NCBI GenBank assembly: GCA_041658585.1
Contig: JBAZZX010000002.1
Coordinates: forward strand, 70,678-134,677
From: DYFC01 sp041658585
GTDB lineage: Bacteria > Nitrospirota > Thermodesulfovibrionia > Thermodesulfovibrionales > SM23-35
Direction of reading: 5' to 3'
Length of the DNA: 64,000 nucleotides
Numbering within the stretch: the stretch's first letter is position 1; the number at the start of each line of letters is the position of its first letter. Shown here one piece after another: positions 15,224 to 25,017 of the stretch. The position numbers were made by a program, and so were the translations under genes. Below the pieces are notes generated by a model. It was not told where the DNA came from. It saw only the letters and a list, made by a program, of their open reading frames with translations, and did not search any database.

Positions 15224-16297
15224 ATGCCTGAGAAAAAACGTATTTATATCAGCGACGTTCACATGGCCGCCGGGCGGAAGCCCGTCAAGAAGAGTTTTGA
15301 TTACGATTGGCTCGGCGCTGACGAAGCCAAAGTCTTTGCCGATTTTCTGAAGTTTTTAATTGACGATGCGGAAGTCGGGGAAATCATACTTCTGGGGGAT
15401 ACCATGGACAATTGGGTATGCCCGATTTATGATACGCCGCCCACTTTTGACGAAATAATCAATGCGCCCGTCAACAAGGACGTTGTAAAGAACCTTAAAG
15501 CCCTTGCAACACATAAGGAGAAAAAACTCATTTATATGCCGGGCAATCATGACATGCTGATTACAAAAGAGATCCTTGAGAATTATTTCCCGGGGATAAT
15601 TTTCGGAGGGAGCGCTGCATATAAAAGCGTGTACAGGACCAGCCGTCTTCGGGCTGAGCACGGAAGCGCCTATGCAATGTTCAATGCCCCGGATCCTATA
15701 AACAATCCGGGGAACCGCCTGCCTCTCGGATATTTCATCTCCCGTGTTGCCGCAACAAAACATGCGCGGACAGGCAGCGCTGACCGTCATTACTGGACAT
15801 ATGCCGACGACCTGCTTGAATTACTTGGGCCTCAGAAACTGCCTGCCTCCGTTTTTGAAGCAATTCTGGAGGAAGCAAACATTTGCGAAGATGATGATAT
15901 AAAAATGTACGGGGCCTCATGCATCAAAGTGAAGGAGGTAAAATCAAAATACGCGGACCTCTATGAGCAGTGGAAAGTATACTACGGCAAAGGCGTTGCC
16001 TTTAAAGCCGTTATGGCGGAGATAGGGTACCTCGATGATTTTGCCGATATGCTGAGCAAAAAAGGAGACACGAATATCATCATCTTCGGACATTCGCATA
16101 AGAGCGACCTTGATAAAGACAGCTGGTTTGTAAAGGACAGGGTATATGCCAATTGCGGTTCATGGTGCGATGAAGAAGAGCCGTGCACTTTTGTTGAAAC
16201 GCAAAAGGACAATGAAGAAAGAGTTCATCATGTGCGTTTGAACCGATGGAAAAACAACGCGGTCGAGAATATAGGCGATAAGACCGTAGATTTGTAA
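15224..16297 (+). CDS. Calcineurin-like metallophosphoesterase
   Basis: A 357-residue intact enzyme. All family motifs are present: SDVH (residues 10-13), LLGDTMDNW (GDxxD type, about 57-65), PGNHD (about 107-111), and FGHSHKS near residue 280. They bind the two-metal centre that hydrolyses phosphoesters. Overall layout is near that of LpxH-like hydrolases, but the substrate is unknown. The ATG at 15224 follows AAGGAGGCG and matches the start of the truncated paralogue. The gene lies 23 nt before the amidohydrolase gene. In the ancestral order the caspase gene would have been directly upstream. Confidence 0.88.
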   Translation: MPEKKRIYISDVHMAAGRKPVKKSFDYDWLGADEAKVFADFLKFLIDDAEVGEIILLGDTMDNWVCPIYDTPPTFDEIINAPVNKDVVKNLKALATHKEKKLIYMPGNHDMLITKEILENYFPGIIFGGSAAYKSVYRTSRLRAEHGSAYAMFNAPDPINNPGNRLPLGYFISRVAATKHARTGSADRHYWTYADDLLELLGPQKLPASVFEAILEEANICEDDDIKMYGASCIKVKEVKSKYADLYEQWKVYYGKGVAFKAVMAEIGYLDDFADMLSKKGDTNIIIFGHSHKSDLDKDSWFVKDRVYANCGSWCDEEEPCTFVETQKDNEERVHHVRLNRWKNNAVENIGDKTVDL

Positions 16298-16320
16298 GTT
16301 ATAAAAGAAAGGGGTCTCTT

Positions 16321-17403
16321 ATGAGAATCGATATGCATTGCCATGTGGTCGGCAACGGCAGGGATATCCACAATGCCGACGCCGATGTTTACCTGTATGC
16401 CGAGGACAACCAGCACTGGTTTACGAGGATACTCTACAATCTCCTTGATAAAGACCTCAAAGAGCTTGAAGCCGATCTGAACCGTGACGGCATAATCTCA
16501 ACAAACGAATACTTTGAACTGATATACAGGCTGCTCGCCGGGTCCGTTGAAATCGACGGCGTTGTCCTCCTTGCGCTCGACGCCGTTTATTCCCGCAGGA
16601 CGGGAGAACTGGATGAAATAAAGACGGACCTGTGGGCGTCCAACAGATTCCTGTCTCAAAAGGTCAAAGAGCTAAACAGCCGGTTGCAGAATGAACCCGA
16701 GCCGGAAAAGAGAAATAAACGATTCTTTTTCGGCGCCTCGGTCAGTCCCAACCGGAAAGACTGGGACGCGGAACTCAATTACGTCATCAACCAGACGGAA
16801 GCGGTCCTCATTAAACTAATACCCTCGACACAGCATATACATCTGCAAGATATAAGACATACGGACTTTTACAGGGCGCTCGCCGCCCATCACATGCCGC
16901 TGCTCTGCCATGTGGGCCCTGAATATTCTTTTCCCGAAGGAATCCGGAACATGCAGCTCGACCATTATAAACAGCTTGAAAGACCGCTTGAATGCGGCGT
17001 CATGGTTATTGCCGCCCATTGCGCCTCGCCGGTATTTCCCGTCGTCGATAAGAATGTGATAAAGGATTTCTATAAATTTATGTCGGACTGCAACTCGGAT
17101 GGAAAGATAAGGTTATGGGCGGACACCTCGGCGCTGTCTTTAACCACAAGGCTTCCCTATATACGGGAAATTGTGGAAACCTTCAATCCCGATTGGCTTG
17201 TAAACGGTTCCGATTTCCCTATCCCAATCGACGGCTGGACACACCTGCCGTTGGTGACCCATGACGTAACCCCTGAAGAGTATATAAATATCTGTAAAAC
17301 AAAGAACCCCCTCGACAGGGACATAAAAATAAAACGCGCCCACGGCTTTTCTGATTCGATCCTTGAGAATGGAGAAAAAGTCCTGCGCCTGCCAAAGGCT
17401 TAA
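16321..17403 (+). CDS. Amidohydrolase-2-type metal-dependent hydrolase
   Basis: A 360-residue TIM-barrel hydrolase. It has the metal-binding DMHCH motif at residues 4-8, a later LIKLIPS, then LLCHVG, IAAHCAS and NGSDFPIP. That is the usual order of metal and catalytic residues in the amidohydrolase 2 / decarboxylase group. An insertion at about residues 25-70 (DKDLKELEADLNRDG) resembles an EF-hand-like acidic loop. The substrate is unknown. It is co-directional and closely spaced with the phosphoesterase, suggesting a shared pathway with the caspase-like protease. Ribosome-binding site: AAAGGGG. Confidence 0.85.
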   Translation: MRIDMHCHVVGNGRDIHNADADVYLYAEDNQHWFTRILYNLLDKDLKELEADLNRDGIISTNEYFELIYRLLAGSVEIDGVVLLALDAVYSRRTGELDEIKTDLWASNRFLSQKVKELNSRLQNEPEPEKRNKRFFFGASVSPNRKDWDAELNYVINQTEAVLIKLIPSTQHIHLQDIRHTDFYRALAAHHMPLLCHVGPEYSFPEGIRNMQLDHYKQLERPLECGVMVIAAHCASPVFPVVDKNVIKDFYKFMSDCNSDGKIRLWADTSALSLTTRLPYIREIVETFNPDWLVNGSDFPIPIDGWTHLPLVTHDVTPEEYINICKTKNPLDRDIKIKRAHGFSDSILENGEKVLRLPKA

Positions 17404-17418
17404 ACACTGTATTAACCT

Positions 17419-17606
17419 AACCCGGGTTATTCATAAAATTGGCAACAGCAACTGAGGATAGAATATTTGAGCGGTTTTTTTTGCCGATAGTCAAATACGG
17501 TATTTGGAAATAGAGAGGCAAAAGCCTCGCAGGGAGGAACGACCGAGAATGAGCGAAAATACCCTATCCTCAGTTCAATCAGAAAAATTTATGAATAATC
17601 CGGGTT
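17419..17606. repeat. MITE-like inverted-repeat element, copy 2
   Basis: The reverse complement of the element at 20-238. It has ends AACCCGGGTTATTCATAAA and TTATGAATAATCCGGGTT, which form a near-perfect terminal inverted repeat. It lies immediately after the amidohydrolase gene. The remaining 17607-17842 contains a short stretch like one after copy 1 (TTGCAAAACAAG, then TTTGAAAGG) and no gene. Confidence 0.8.
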
Positions 17607-17842
17607 AAACGTTGCAAAACAAGTCCTCAATTTGAAAGGAAGACATGATAAAAAAGCTTTTAGGCGACTCCATAATGCACTATTAACACTGTTCGATATG
17701 CATTTATCTAAAACACACATTAGGTTAAAAGTGCCGTCAGGTGAATATGGATTATCTTTTATCGCGTTCTAAATGTTTTATTATCATGTCAGTCTTTCAT
17801 TTTATGCAACTGACGGATAATTTCATGGCTTATGCGTCGCTC

Positions 17843-19507
17843 TTATTGCAGGCTATACCGCGGCCCGCCACCGCCCTCCGGCAGGTTCCAGACGATATTC
17901 TGAAAAGGGCACTTCAAATCGCATGTCTTGCAGTGCAGGCAATTACTGAAGTTCACTTTTATTTTGTCGTGTTGCAGCTCATAGACGCCCGCAGGGCAGA
18001 ATACCGTGCAGGGCGCTTTATAATCTGAAATGCATTTCTTGCATACGGTTTCATCCTTCAACAGGATATGGCTTTTCTGTCTTTCGTCATGCGCCGTGCC
18101 GGAGAAATAAACATCCGTTAATTTGTCGACAATGATTTTGTCATCCGCCTTCGGCATCAGTTCGGGTGATCTGCCGCCGTAAAAACTCTTCATATCCTCG
18201 GTGGTCGAGTAATCGGGTTTTGTTTTAAGATCACCCATTGGTGCGACGCCGCCGGTAACGATTTGAAATGCGAGGAGCGGCCCGCCCGGGAAAGGAACTC
18301 CCATAGCAACCGCGGGAGTGAAATTGCGGCCCGCCCTGAGATCGGAGTATATCCAGCCGTTTTTCAATTTCTCTTCATATTTTGCCAATTGGTCCGCTGA
18401 AAAATCATTGCTCCTGAACGCTTCAAAGAGAACTTCAGCCGCAAGCATTCCCGATTTTATGGCCGTATGCAGTCCTTTCAGTTTTCGCGAATCGACAAGG
18501 TTCGCGGAGTCGCCGATTATCATAACGCCGTCTGATGTAAGTTTGGGTATGGAGAAATACCCGCCGCAGGGAAGAGTCCGGGCGCCGTAATGCGTCGGTT
18601 TTCCGTCTTTGATGATACCGGTAATCAACGGATGCTGTTTGTATTTTTGCAGTTCCTTGTGCGGATCGAACTGCGGGTCTTCGGAACTGAGATGAGCGAT
18701 AAGCCCGATGACGACCCTGGTTTCGGAAATACAATATATAAATCCGCCGCCGGAAAGTCCTTTACGGAACGGATAACCGAGTGTATGGATACATTCCCCC
18801 TTTTTGAGAGGATTACTCTTCAGTTCATATATCTCTTTTACGCCGAGTTCATAGATGGAAGGGGCCTTGCCTTTATCAAGATGCAGTTTTTCAACTAAGC
18901 TTTTACGCAAAGTACCGTTGCTACCCTCTCCAAGAACGACGACCTTTGAGTTTAGAATATAACCGGGAGTCTCATATTCGCCGTTCTCCAGAAGACGTTT
19001 GTCGTCCGTTCGGACGCCGACTACTTTGTTCCCTTCATATAGAATTTCAACTGCGGACGTTCCCTCAAGCATCATCACTTTGTTCTTCTCGGCAATTTTG
19101 GAGAGCCATCCGGCAAATTTGGAGAGCGAAATAAAATAATTGCCGTGATTATTCAAAAACGACGGAGTAAATGGAACTTCGATCTTTCCCTTTTTGGTCA
19201 AAAAATAAATGGATTCTTTGTTTACCTCCGCATCAATGGGGCAGCCAAACTCTTTATGGTCGGGCAATAGTTCCGAAAGAACGCCGGGAATGAGCACCGC
19301 ACCGGAAATATTGTGCGCGCCGAAATATGCGCCTTTTTCGAGAACGGCAATTTTATCTTCGATATCGATTTTTCCGCCTTGCAGTTTGCCGTCTTCAATA
19401 TCTTTATTATGTTTACCAATAAGGTTTGTCAGGTGAATTGCACTGCTTAGATTGGCGGGCCCGCCGCCCACAAAAATAACATCGAACTCTATTACTTCAC
19501 GTTCCAT
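17843..19507 (-). CDS. Electron-transfer flavoprotein:quinone oxidoreductase
   Basis: A 554-residue ETF-QO/FixC-like flavoprotein that passes electrons from reduced ETF to the quinone pool at the membrane. The FAD-binding GGGPANLSSA is at about residues 14-23. The family motifs GAHNISGAV (about 64) and GDSANLVDSRKLKGLHTA (about 330) are present. The C-terminal ferredoxin-like domain holds cysteines at about 523, 526, 529 and 533 (CLHCKTCDLKCP) plus an upstream CTVFCP cluster. A strong ribosome-binding site (AAGGAG) precedes the ATG. No etfAB genes are adjacent. It could serve acyl-CoA oxidation or lipid desaturation. Confidence 0.92.
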   Translation of the reverse strand: MEREVIEFDVIFVGGGPANLSSAIHLTNLIGKHNKDIEDGKLQGGKIDIEDKIAVLEKGAYFGAHNISGAVLIPGVLSELLPDHKEFGCPIDAEVNKESIYFLTKKGKIEVPFTPSFLNNHGNYFISLSKFAGWLSKIAEKNKVMMLEGTSAVEILYEGNKVVGVRTDDKRLLENGEYETPGYILNSKVVVLGEGSNGTLRKSLVEKLHLDKGKAPSIYELGVKEIYELKSNPLKKGECIHTLGYPFRKGLSGGGFIYCISETRVVIGLIAHLSSEDPQFDPHKELQKYKQHPLITGIIKDGKPTHYGARTLPCGGYFSIPKLTSDGVMIIGDSANLVDSRKLKGLHTAIKSGMLAAEVLFEAFRSNDFSADQLAKYEEKLKNGWIYSDLRAGRNFTPAVAMGVPFPGGPLLAFQIVTGGVAPMGDLKTKPDYSTTEDMKSFYGGRSPELMPKADDKIIVDKLTDVYFSGTAHDERQKSHILLKDETVCKKCISDYKAPCTVFCPAGVYELQHDKIKVNFSNCLHCKTCDLKCPFQNIVWNLPEGGGGPRYSLQ

Positions 19508-19592
19508 ATTTATTCTCCTTCCCTGTTATTATAACGGAATAATGCCTTGAGATAAATGCCGAGGATATTCCCGTTGTAATCCTTTTAAAAGC

Positions 19593-19838
19593 TCCCTGCT
19601 TGAATTTTTTGCCTGCCTCAATCTTATTGCAAGGGCTGCTCTTCAGGACGGGCAGGTTTATTATTTCAGAACCCAGGGCGGCAAAGAAAAGGAAGTTGAT
19701 TTTATATTTGAAAAAGACAACAAAATTGCGGGGATAGAGGTAAAACTGTCCGATTCCATTTCCGTGAAGGATATGGATAATCTTCTCTTTCTCAGGGTGT
19801 CATTGATTACAAAGACAAAGCTCAAGCCAGATCAGTGA
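19593..19838 (+). pseudogene. C-terminal remnant of a DUF4143-type ATPase
   Basis: About 81 codons open on the plus strand without a start. They encode SLLEFFACLNLIARAA, then YYFRTQGGKEKEVDFIFE, then IAGIEVKLSDS. That is the end of a DUF4143 domain, with its E-V-D-F and I-E-V-K pattern. The AAA part is gone. It marks the edge of the defence island. The remaining 19839-19960 shows no gene. Confidence 0.7.
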
Positions 19839-19960
19839 ATGATTTGATGAACTTGCTTAACCGCTTCACCTGCTACTAAACAGGCTCGGCATACTATCAG
19901 AAATAATGATTATTATTCGAAACATGCATCAGTAGCGGTATATTGTACTTGCTTTAACTC

Positions 19961-22900
19961 TTAACTACACAAATAATCAAAGCATATCAACTGCAGATCT
20001 TCCCGTTTCAGATCAATTCTTTCAGTTGAACCACTTTCAGGTGAAGTCGTCCCATATTTTTCACGCATCCTACTTATTTTTTCAATAAGGGTCCCGGGCA
20101 TCATGTTTCCTCGGAATTCTTTATCAATTTTGCGGAGTTCTTTGACCTGTGTCCCGGCCATTGGTTGATTCAAGTATTTAAGAACTTCTATGGCGTCTTT
20201 TCTATCCACATCAGGGTGATTGAGATATCCCTGAATCAGCGTCGCTAAAGTCTGTTGAACCGGGTCGATAACTTTGGGTACAGACTCAAGAGCCACCTTT
20301 TCATGATGTGTCTTAAGAATATGGTCAATTATTTTTTCCTGTATCTCAAAAACATTATAATCCCCGATTACCCGTTCTGTCTCAGGCACACAAGATATGA
20401 GGTGAGCTATAAGGTAACGGTTATCTACCATACGGCCTGTTTGAAGGTCATAGTAATTCCAGAAATGAAGTTTACCTTTCTCTTTCTCGGCCTGAAAATA
20501 AAAAAATAACCCTTTGGATCCTTTCTTCATTAACCCTGAATGGATTCCATGTGGCAAATCCTCTATCCATTTTTTACCCTCTCTTGCCAGCAGTTCCTGA
20601 ATCTGTTTTAAGAGAAACTCACTGCTTGCAAGCTCTATAAACTGTTCTTCTTCGTCAACGACACTCGTGTCCTCTTCTTCAATCCTCTTTAAGGTATTGA
20701 ATGTCTTTGGATGAACCATCTCGCCGAGGACACTTGAATCAAGAAAGCCGACTCTGTCTATATCCGATATCTTTCGCTGAAGGCTCTCGACGAGCTTCAG
20801 CAGTCTTTCCAGCCCTTCATCAGGGAACATATTCCTAATAAACAATGTATCGAATTCCGTTCCGATGCGGTCTATCCTGCCGGCACGCTGCACCATTCTT
20901 GTCGGATTCCAGTGGAGGTCATAATTGATGAGATAGGCACAATCTTGTAGGTTCTGCCCTTCTGATAAAACATCGGTAGATATTAGTATATCGATTTCAT
21001 TTTCTGTGCCTATCCATTCTGGTTTGTTATTTGCTTTTGGCGCAAAAGCCCTTATCAATCTCCGCCGGTCCTTGGGATCTGCTCCACTATCCATGCGCTT
21101 TATTAAAGGACTACCAATAACTTTCCTGAAGTCAGCTCCTTTCTCACTACCAAGTTCACCGAATACATAGCGCGCGGTATCTTTATAATAGGTAAAAATC
21201 AGTGTCTTTTTCCCTTTCAAAGGCCCTGAAAGAATGTCCTTGAGTTTTTGAAGTTTTGCATCTTTTCCAGGGTCAATCTGCTTCACCTGCTGCCAGATAC
21301 CGGTAAGGATATCTATATCATGCTGCACAGCCTCATGCAGTTTCCTCAAGTTATACTGGGCTGTATCAACCGTTTCCATGGACTCCATTATTGCCTTAGC
21401 TTCCTCGCTTGCATCAATCTCTTCGGCCCTTGATTTAGGCGTGGCATCATCCTCTTCCTCTTCTCTTTCAAGGTATCTGAGTGATTTATGGAAATCGCTG
21501 GATTTTATGAGCTTCCCGTCAAGTATGAACGACTCAAAAGTTTTTTGAAATTCCAGAGCCCTCTTGATGCTGATCCTGAAAGCTGCAATGCTTGACTCAA
21601 ATCTCTTCAGATACCTGCTCTTGAAGATTCCCACCAAAGCCTGTTCTCTGCCCTCTTCAAACTCGTCTTTCTTAACGCCTGCCTTTTTGTATGACTCAAG
21701 ATTATACGGAGCGAGTTTGAGTGTCCCTGTCCCGGTCACAATTTGTTCATAGATTCCGCTGTATGTTTTTTCAAGGTTATAGTATTCCGTTTTCAGTTTT
21801 CTCTCCGGGAAGTGTATTTTCTTGCCTTCGATTGTTGCATCCGGATAAACCCTCTTGATAAACTGACGAGTTCTTCTGATAACGATTTCCTCAAGGAGGT
21901 TGAACAGTGCTGTGATACCATGGCTGTCATCGGAGTTGCGCCTTGCGGCAAGGAAATATCTGTACAGATCTCCTATTCCGGCAGATGAAAAGTAGCTCCT
22001 GTCGCCCCGTGTGAACAGGATAATCTGGTTGTAGAGATCAAAAAGGTCATTGTTGATAGGAGTGGCGGTCAGGAGAATAAGCTTCTTTCTCTCGCCTGCC
22101 TGTCCTTTGCCTGCATTCAGACTGATGATGCGTTCAAGACTTTCATAACGCTGGGCATTCCTGTTCCTGAAATTGTGAGACTCGTCAATGAGGACAACAT
22201 CCGCATTTCCATATTCCTCTGCAGAGAAATCAGCCTGGCCGACTTCTTCCTGGGAAAGGATAGTTGCTGCAATCGATGCTTTTTTCAGTTCACCGTCCCA
22301 CATGTCGCGTAACGAAGCAGGGCAGATGACAAGGGCCTTTTGTCTCATATGATATGCATAGTCTTCAAGTAGCTTTTTCCCTATCCAGGTTTTTCCGAGA
22401 CCAACGGAATCGGCTACCATGACGCCGTCGTACCTGAGCAATATCCTCCGTGCCTTTTTCACCGCGTCTTCCTGGAACTCGGCAAGCTCCACAGCAGAAC
22501 GCCCAATCTGTTCAGGAACGGTTTCAAGATCATCCTTAAAGTATTCATAGAGTGCTTTCATATAGACTTGATAGGGTGTGTATTCTTTTGATCCAAATTT
22601 TGATGCATCGAGCAGCTCAATGAATTTTTCCTTGTAATCTTCGGCATCCTGCCATTGTTGCTCGAACCATTGCTCAAGTTCGATGATCGCTCTGGCGCCG
22701 ACTTCACTTTTAATGAGTTGCCTGTTCTGAGGCTTGATGTTCTCGCTCGGTTTCTGCTCGCTCAGCCAGGCTACAGCTCCCTGCGCTTCTTTGTCTTCAG
22801 CCTCCTGAACATCGAGGAGCACCTTATGGGCGAGGTTCAATTCACGATTACTGGTAAGTCCGGGGAATGTAAAATTACTTGAACCGACTATAGCTACAAC

Positions 22901-23332
22901 AGGCTTGAACCTCTCAAAAAGCATCTGCTGACCAGGTTTGTCTGAATAGAAGAGAAAGCACTTGGCATGGAGGAAGCCTTTCGCATGGCGTTTCAGTTCT
23001 ACATTTTCACGTCTCAAGAATCGGATCAGATCTTCAACAAGTTTCAGGGTCTCTTCATTAAATGGTTCGGTTTCCAGGTCCGTTCGTATGGATAGATTCA
23101 GTTTTGACGTGTCCGGTTTCAGTCCAATCCTTTCCCCGCTGGTTGGTTCTTCACCTAAGAGAAGTCTGAAACTCCCAAGCGCTGACAGACCCTCTTTCAG
23201 CAGGTTATACCCCTGGACATTGAAGTATGCTGTCACAACATCCATGGACTGGCCCTGATGATTCTCAAGAATCGCATTCAGGATATCCGAAAGCTTGTAC
23301 TTCTGGTTGTCTATGACATAAGGGATTTTCAT
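19961..23332 (-). CDS. PLD-nuclease / SNF2-family helicase
   Basis: A 1123-residue protein. The N-terminal phospholipase-D-like domain has HAK at residues 122-124 and SSNF at 151-154; a single HxK half-site is visible, so a dimer may be needed. A SNF2-type helicase core follows, with VGLGKT (about 310-315), DESH (383-386) and the C-terminal motif QRAGRIDRIG. Such fusions belong to phage-defence or DNA-processing loci. The ATG at 23332 is chosen because it overlaps the upstream stop codon as ATGA, although the frame is open further upstream to 23380. It is last in the minus-strand defence operon. DISARM also pairs SNF2 helicases, PLD proteins and methylases, but drmA and drmB are absent. Confidence 0.85.
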   Translation of the reverse strand: MKIPYVIDNQKYKLSDILNAILENHQGQSMDVVTAYFNVQGYNLLKEGLSALGSFRLLLGEEPTSGERIGLKPDTSKLNLSIRTDLETEPFNEETLKLVEDLIRFLRRENVELKRHAKGFLHAKCFLFYSDKPGQQMLFERFKPVVAIVGSSNFTFPGLTSNRELNLAHKVLLDVQEAEDKEAQGAVAWLSEQKPSENIKPQNRQLIKSEVGARAIIELEQWFEQQWQDAEDYKEKFIELLDASKFGSKEYTPYQVYMKALYEYFKDDLETVPEQIGRSAVELAEFQEDAVKKARRILLRYDGVMVADSVGLGKTWIGKKLLEDYAYHMRQKALVICPASLRDMWDGELKKASIAATILSQEEVGQADFSAEEYGNADVVLIDESHNFRNRNAQRYESLERIISLNAGKGQAGERKKLILLTATPINNDLFDLYNQIILFTRGDRSYFSSAGIGDLYRYFLAARRNSDDSHGITALFNLLEEIVIRRTRQFIKRVYPDATIEGKKIHFPERKLKTEYYNLEKTYSGIYEQIVTGTGTLKLAPYNLESYKKAGVKKDEFEEGREQALVGIFKSRYLKRFESSIAAFRISIKRALEFQKTFESFILDGKLIKSSDFHKSLRYLEREEEEDDATPKSRAEEIDASEEAKAIMESMETVDTAQYNLRKLHEAVQHDIDILTGIWQQVKQIDPGKDAKLQKLKDILSGPLKGKKTLIFTYYKDTARYVFGELGSEKGADFRKVIGSPLIKRMDSGADPKDRRRLIRAFAPKANNKPEWIGTENEIDILISTDVLSEGQNLQDCAYLINYDLHWNPTRMVQRAGRIDRIGTEFDTLFIRNMFPDEGLERLLKLVESLQRKISDIDRVGFLDSSVLGEMVHPKTFNTLKRIEEEDTSVVDEEEQFIELASSEFLLKQIQELLAREGKKWIEDLPHGIHSGLMKKGSKGLFFYFQAEKEKGKLHFWNYYDLQTGRMVDNRYLIAHLISCVPETERVIGDYNVFEIQEKIIDHILKTHHEKVALESVPKVIDPVQQTLATLIQGYLNHPDVDRKDAIEVLKYLNQPMAGTQVKELRKIDKEFRGNMMPGTLIEKISRMREKYGTTSPESGSTERIDLKREDLQLICFDYLCS

Positions 23333-24162
23333 TTCTTTTTTCCTGTCATCTTGTTGAACGTCTCTGTCCAATCCCTCCATACAATATCAAAGTCCGGAAG
23401 CTCTTTCAACATGGGACCCAAACGATCTTCCCACGCTTTTTTATTCAAAGTCTTAAGGTTATCGGATGTCAATCCTTTTATATCCGGCTTTATGTCCCTG
23501 ACTCGGCATTTCTCCTCAAACATGGGCAACAACACATTCCATTCGTAATGTTCCGCAGAGTGACAGAGCATATACCAGAGGTCATATAAATCTCGGGGGC
23601 GTGGCCATTTCTTTTGCTGCTGGAGAAGAGAACGCAGTTTTTCGGCGACAATTTCTTTTTTCGAGTATGAGCGTATCTTGAAAGGGGAGAGGTCGGAATA
23701 TCCCGATTTAATAGAACAAACAACCGAGGTTTCAAGAATCGGTTCATCAAAGGTCAGGTGGACCTTTACTTGGGGCAGCCCCTGCCTTCTCGCACCACCC
23801 CGGTTATACTCAACAGGAATCTCTATCTGAAAATCTCCCGGAATAGTATGCGGCTCTTTAACCGCTATCCTGATCCCTGATTCGCTTTGAACCTTGTCGG
23901 CACTCTTTTGCAGCAATTGCAAAGATTTATCCAGATTGTCGCCACCGGGCTTGCAGCTGAAGTCTATGTCCTCTGAGAATCTGTAACCTTCGTAATAACA
24001 ATGCCTGAGACATGTCCCGCCCTTGAAGACCCATCCATGCCGTGTTAGTCCGGAATGTGCAAGTCCTGATAAAATCCACAAGATGACATAATCCTTTTCT
24101 GCCTGGTCGAAGCGGAGACCTTCTTGTTCCGCTATTCGATGTAGCTCGGCAGTCGTAATCAT
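23329..24162 (-). CDS. AbiEii-type nucleotidyltransferase (toxin family)
   Basis: A 277-residue protein of the nucleotidyltransferase AbiEii/AbiGii family. The motif FKGGTCLRHCYY, then YRFSEDIDFS (about residues 47-72), is the GG-T-L-K... SEDIDF catalytic signature. Another family element, KIRSYSKKEIVAEKLRSLLQ, lies near 180. Family toxins transfer nucleotides to RNA. Overlap with the regulator gene upstream is ATGA (24162/24159), and with the helicase downstream is also ATGA. The enzyme therefore seems embedded in a larger operon rather than in a stand-alone AbiE pair. Confidence 0.85.
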   Translation of the reverse strand: MITTAELHRIAEQEGLRFDQAEKDYVILWILSGLAHSGLTRHGWVFKGGTCLRHCYYEGYRFSEDIDFSCKPGGDNLDKSLQLLQKSADKVQSESGIRIAVKEPHTIPGDFQIEIPVEYNRGGARRQGLPQVKVHLTFDEPILETSVVCSIKSGYSDLSPFKIRSYSKKEIVAEKLRSLLQQQKKWPRPRDLYDLWYMLCHSAEHYEWNVLLPMFEEKCRVRDIKPDIKGLTSDNLKTLNKKAWEDRLGPMLKELPDFDIVWRDWTETFNKMTGKKK

Positions 24163-24994
24163 GCCTTAATCTCCGTGTTAACCAATAACCCCCACCTGCG
24201 GTTGTATTTCCCATGACGCGGAAGTGTAGGATCGAGCGGAGAAAAGCCGGGGGCAAGGGTAACGGCCTTTCGGAGCGCTTCAACATTTCCCAATCCTAAT
24301 GTCTCCATCAAAAAGCCGAGTCGCTTGGCAACAGCACTGTTTCCTATTTTAACTGCATATTTGCGGAGTTTGGATTCATTTACTTGTGTCCAACCGATGG
24401 ACAATGCTTTGACAATTTCTGCTACTCCACCGACATATTGTGGTAAATCCAATCCATCAATTATAGTCTTCTCTCTGTCCGTAACCATAAAGGGCATCTC
24501 ATCGATCCAGTCTTTCATAATGCCAAAAAACTTTTCAGGACGTAGCGAGATTATTTTGTAACTCACTCCAAGTACGTCACCGGGAGGCCTACGCACGGGG
24601 TGATCGGTTACCACAAACACAGTCCGGGAAGTTGTTCGGTCATACCATGATGGTTAAGCGCAGACCAGTACGCAATTGCTGCGGGAGACACCAGTTCCAT
24701 GGCAACGATAAATTCATGCAGTTGAGGGGAACGGTTTTCTCCTGACGAAAGGGGAATGACGGCAAACCTGCCACGCTTTATACGTCTGATCCACCCTTTA
24801 GTCTGAAGACGTTCAAGAAACTTCTGGGTCGAGTCCTCACCCTTGTATTTCAGTATGCCCTGAGCCTCTTCTGTCGTGAATGCAGCCTTTCCGCTCACCC
24901 TGGCCAGGAATCTGGCTTCAGACTTACCCAATGATCCACGTGTTATATTTTGTATGCCTTTAATGGGCTTATTATGACCGGTTTCGGCGCTCAT
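24159..24994 (-). pseudogene. AbiEi-type regulator/antitoxin, split by a frameshift
   Basis: Two overlapping frames together make one AbiEi-like protein. The first (24994-24608) holds the winged-helix part (EEAQGILKYKG, then QTKGWIRRIKRGRFAVIP) and ends HGMTEQLPGLCLW-stop. The second (24620-24159) begins FVVTDHPVRRPP, exactly where the family continues. Adding one C in the CCC run at about 24627-24629 would restore LPRTVFVV. Thus one base was lost, either in nature or in sequencing. If real, the AbiEii protein lacks its usual full-length repressor/antitoxin. Confidence 0.8.
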
Positions 24995-25017
24995 GATATA
25001 ACATTATAGTAGATGCC

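Noticed and set aside
15062..16297. Fusion of a caspase fragment with the metallophosphoesterase
   Set aside because: The first 54 codons are a truncated duplicate of the caspase 3' end. A strong ribosome-binding site and the paralogue's start place the true ATG at 15224.
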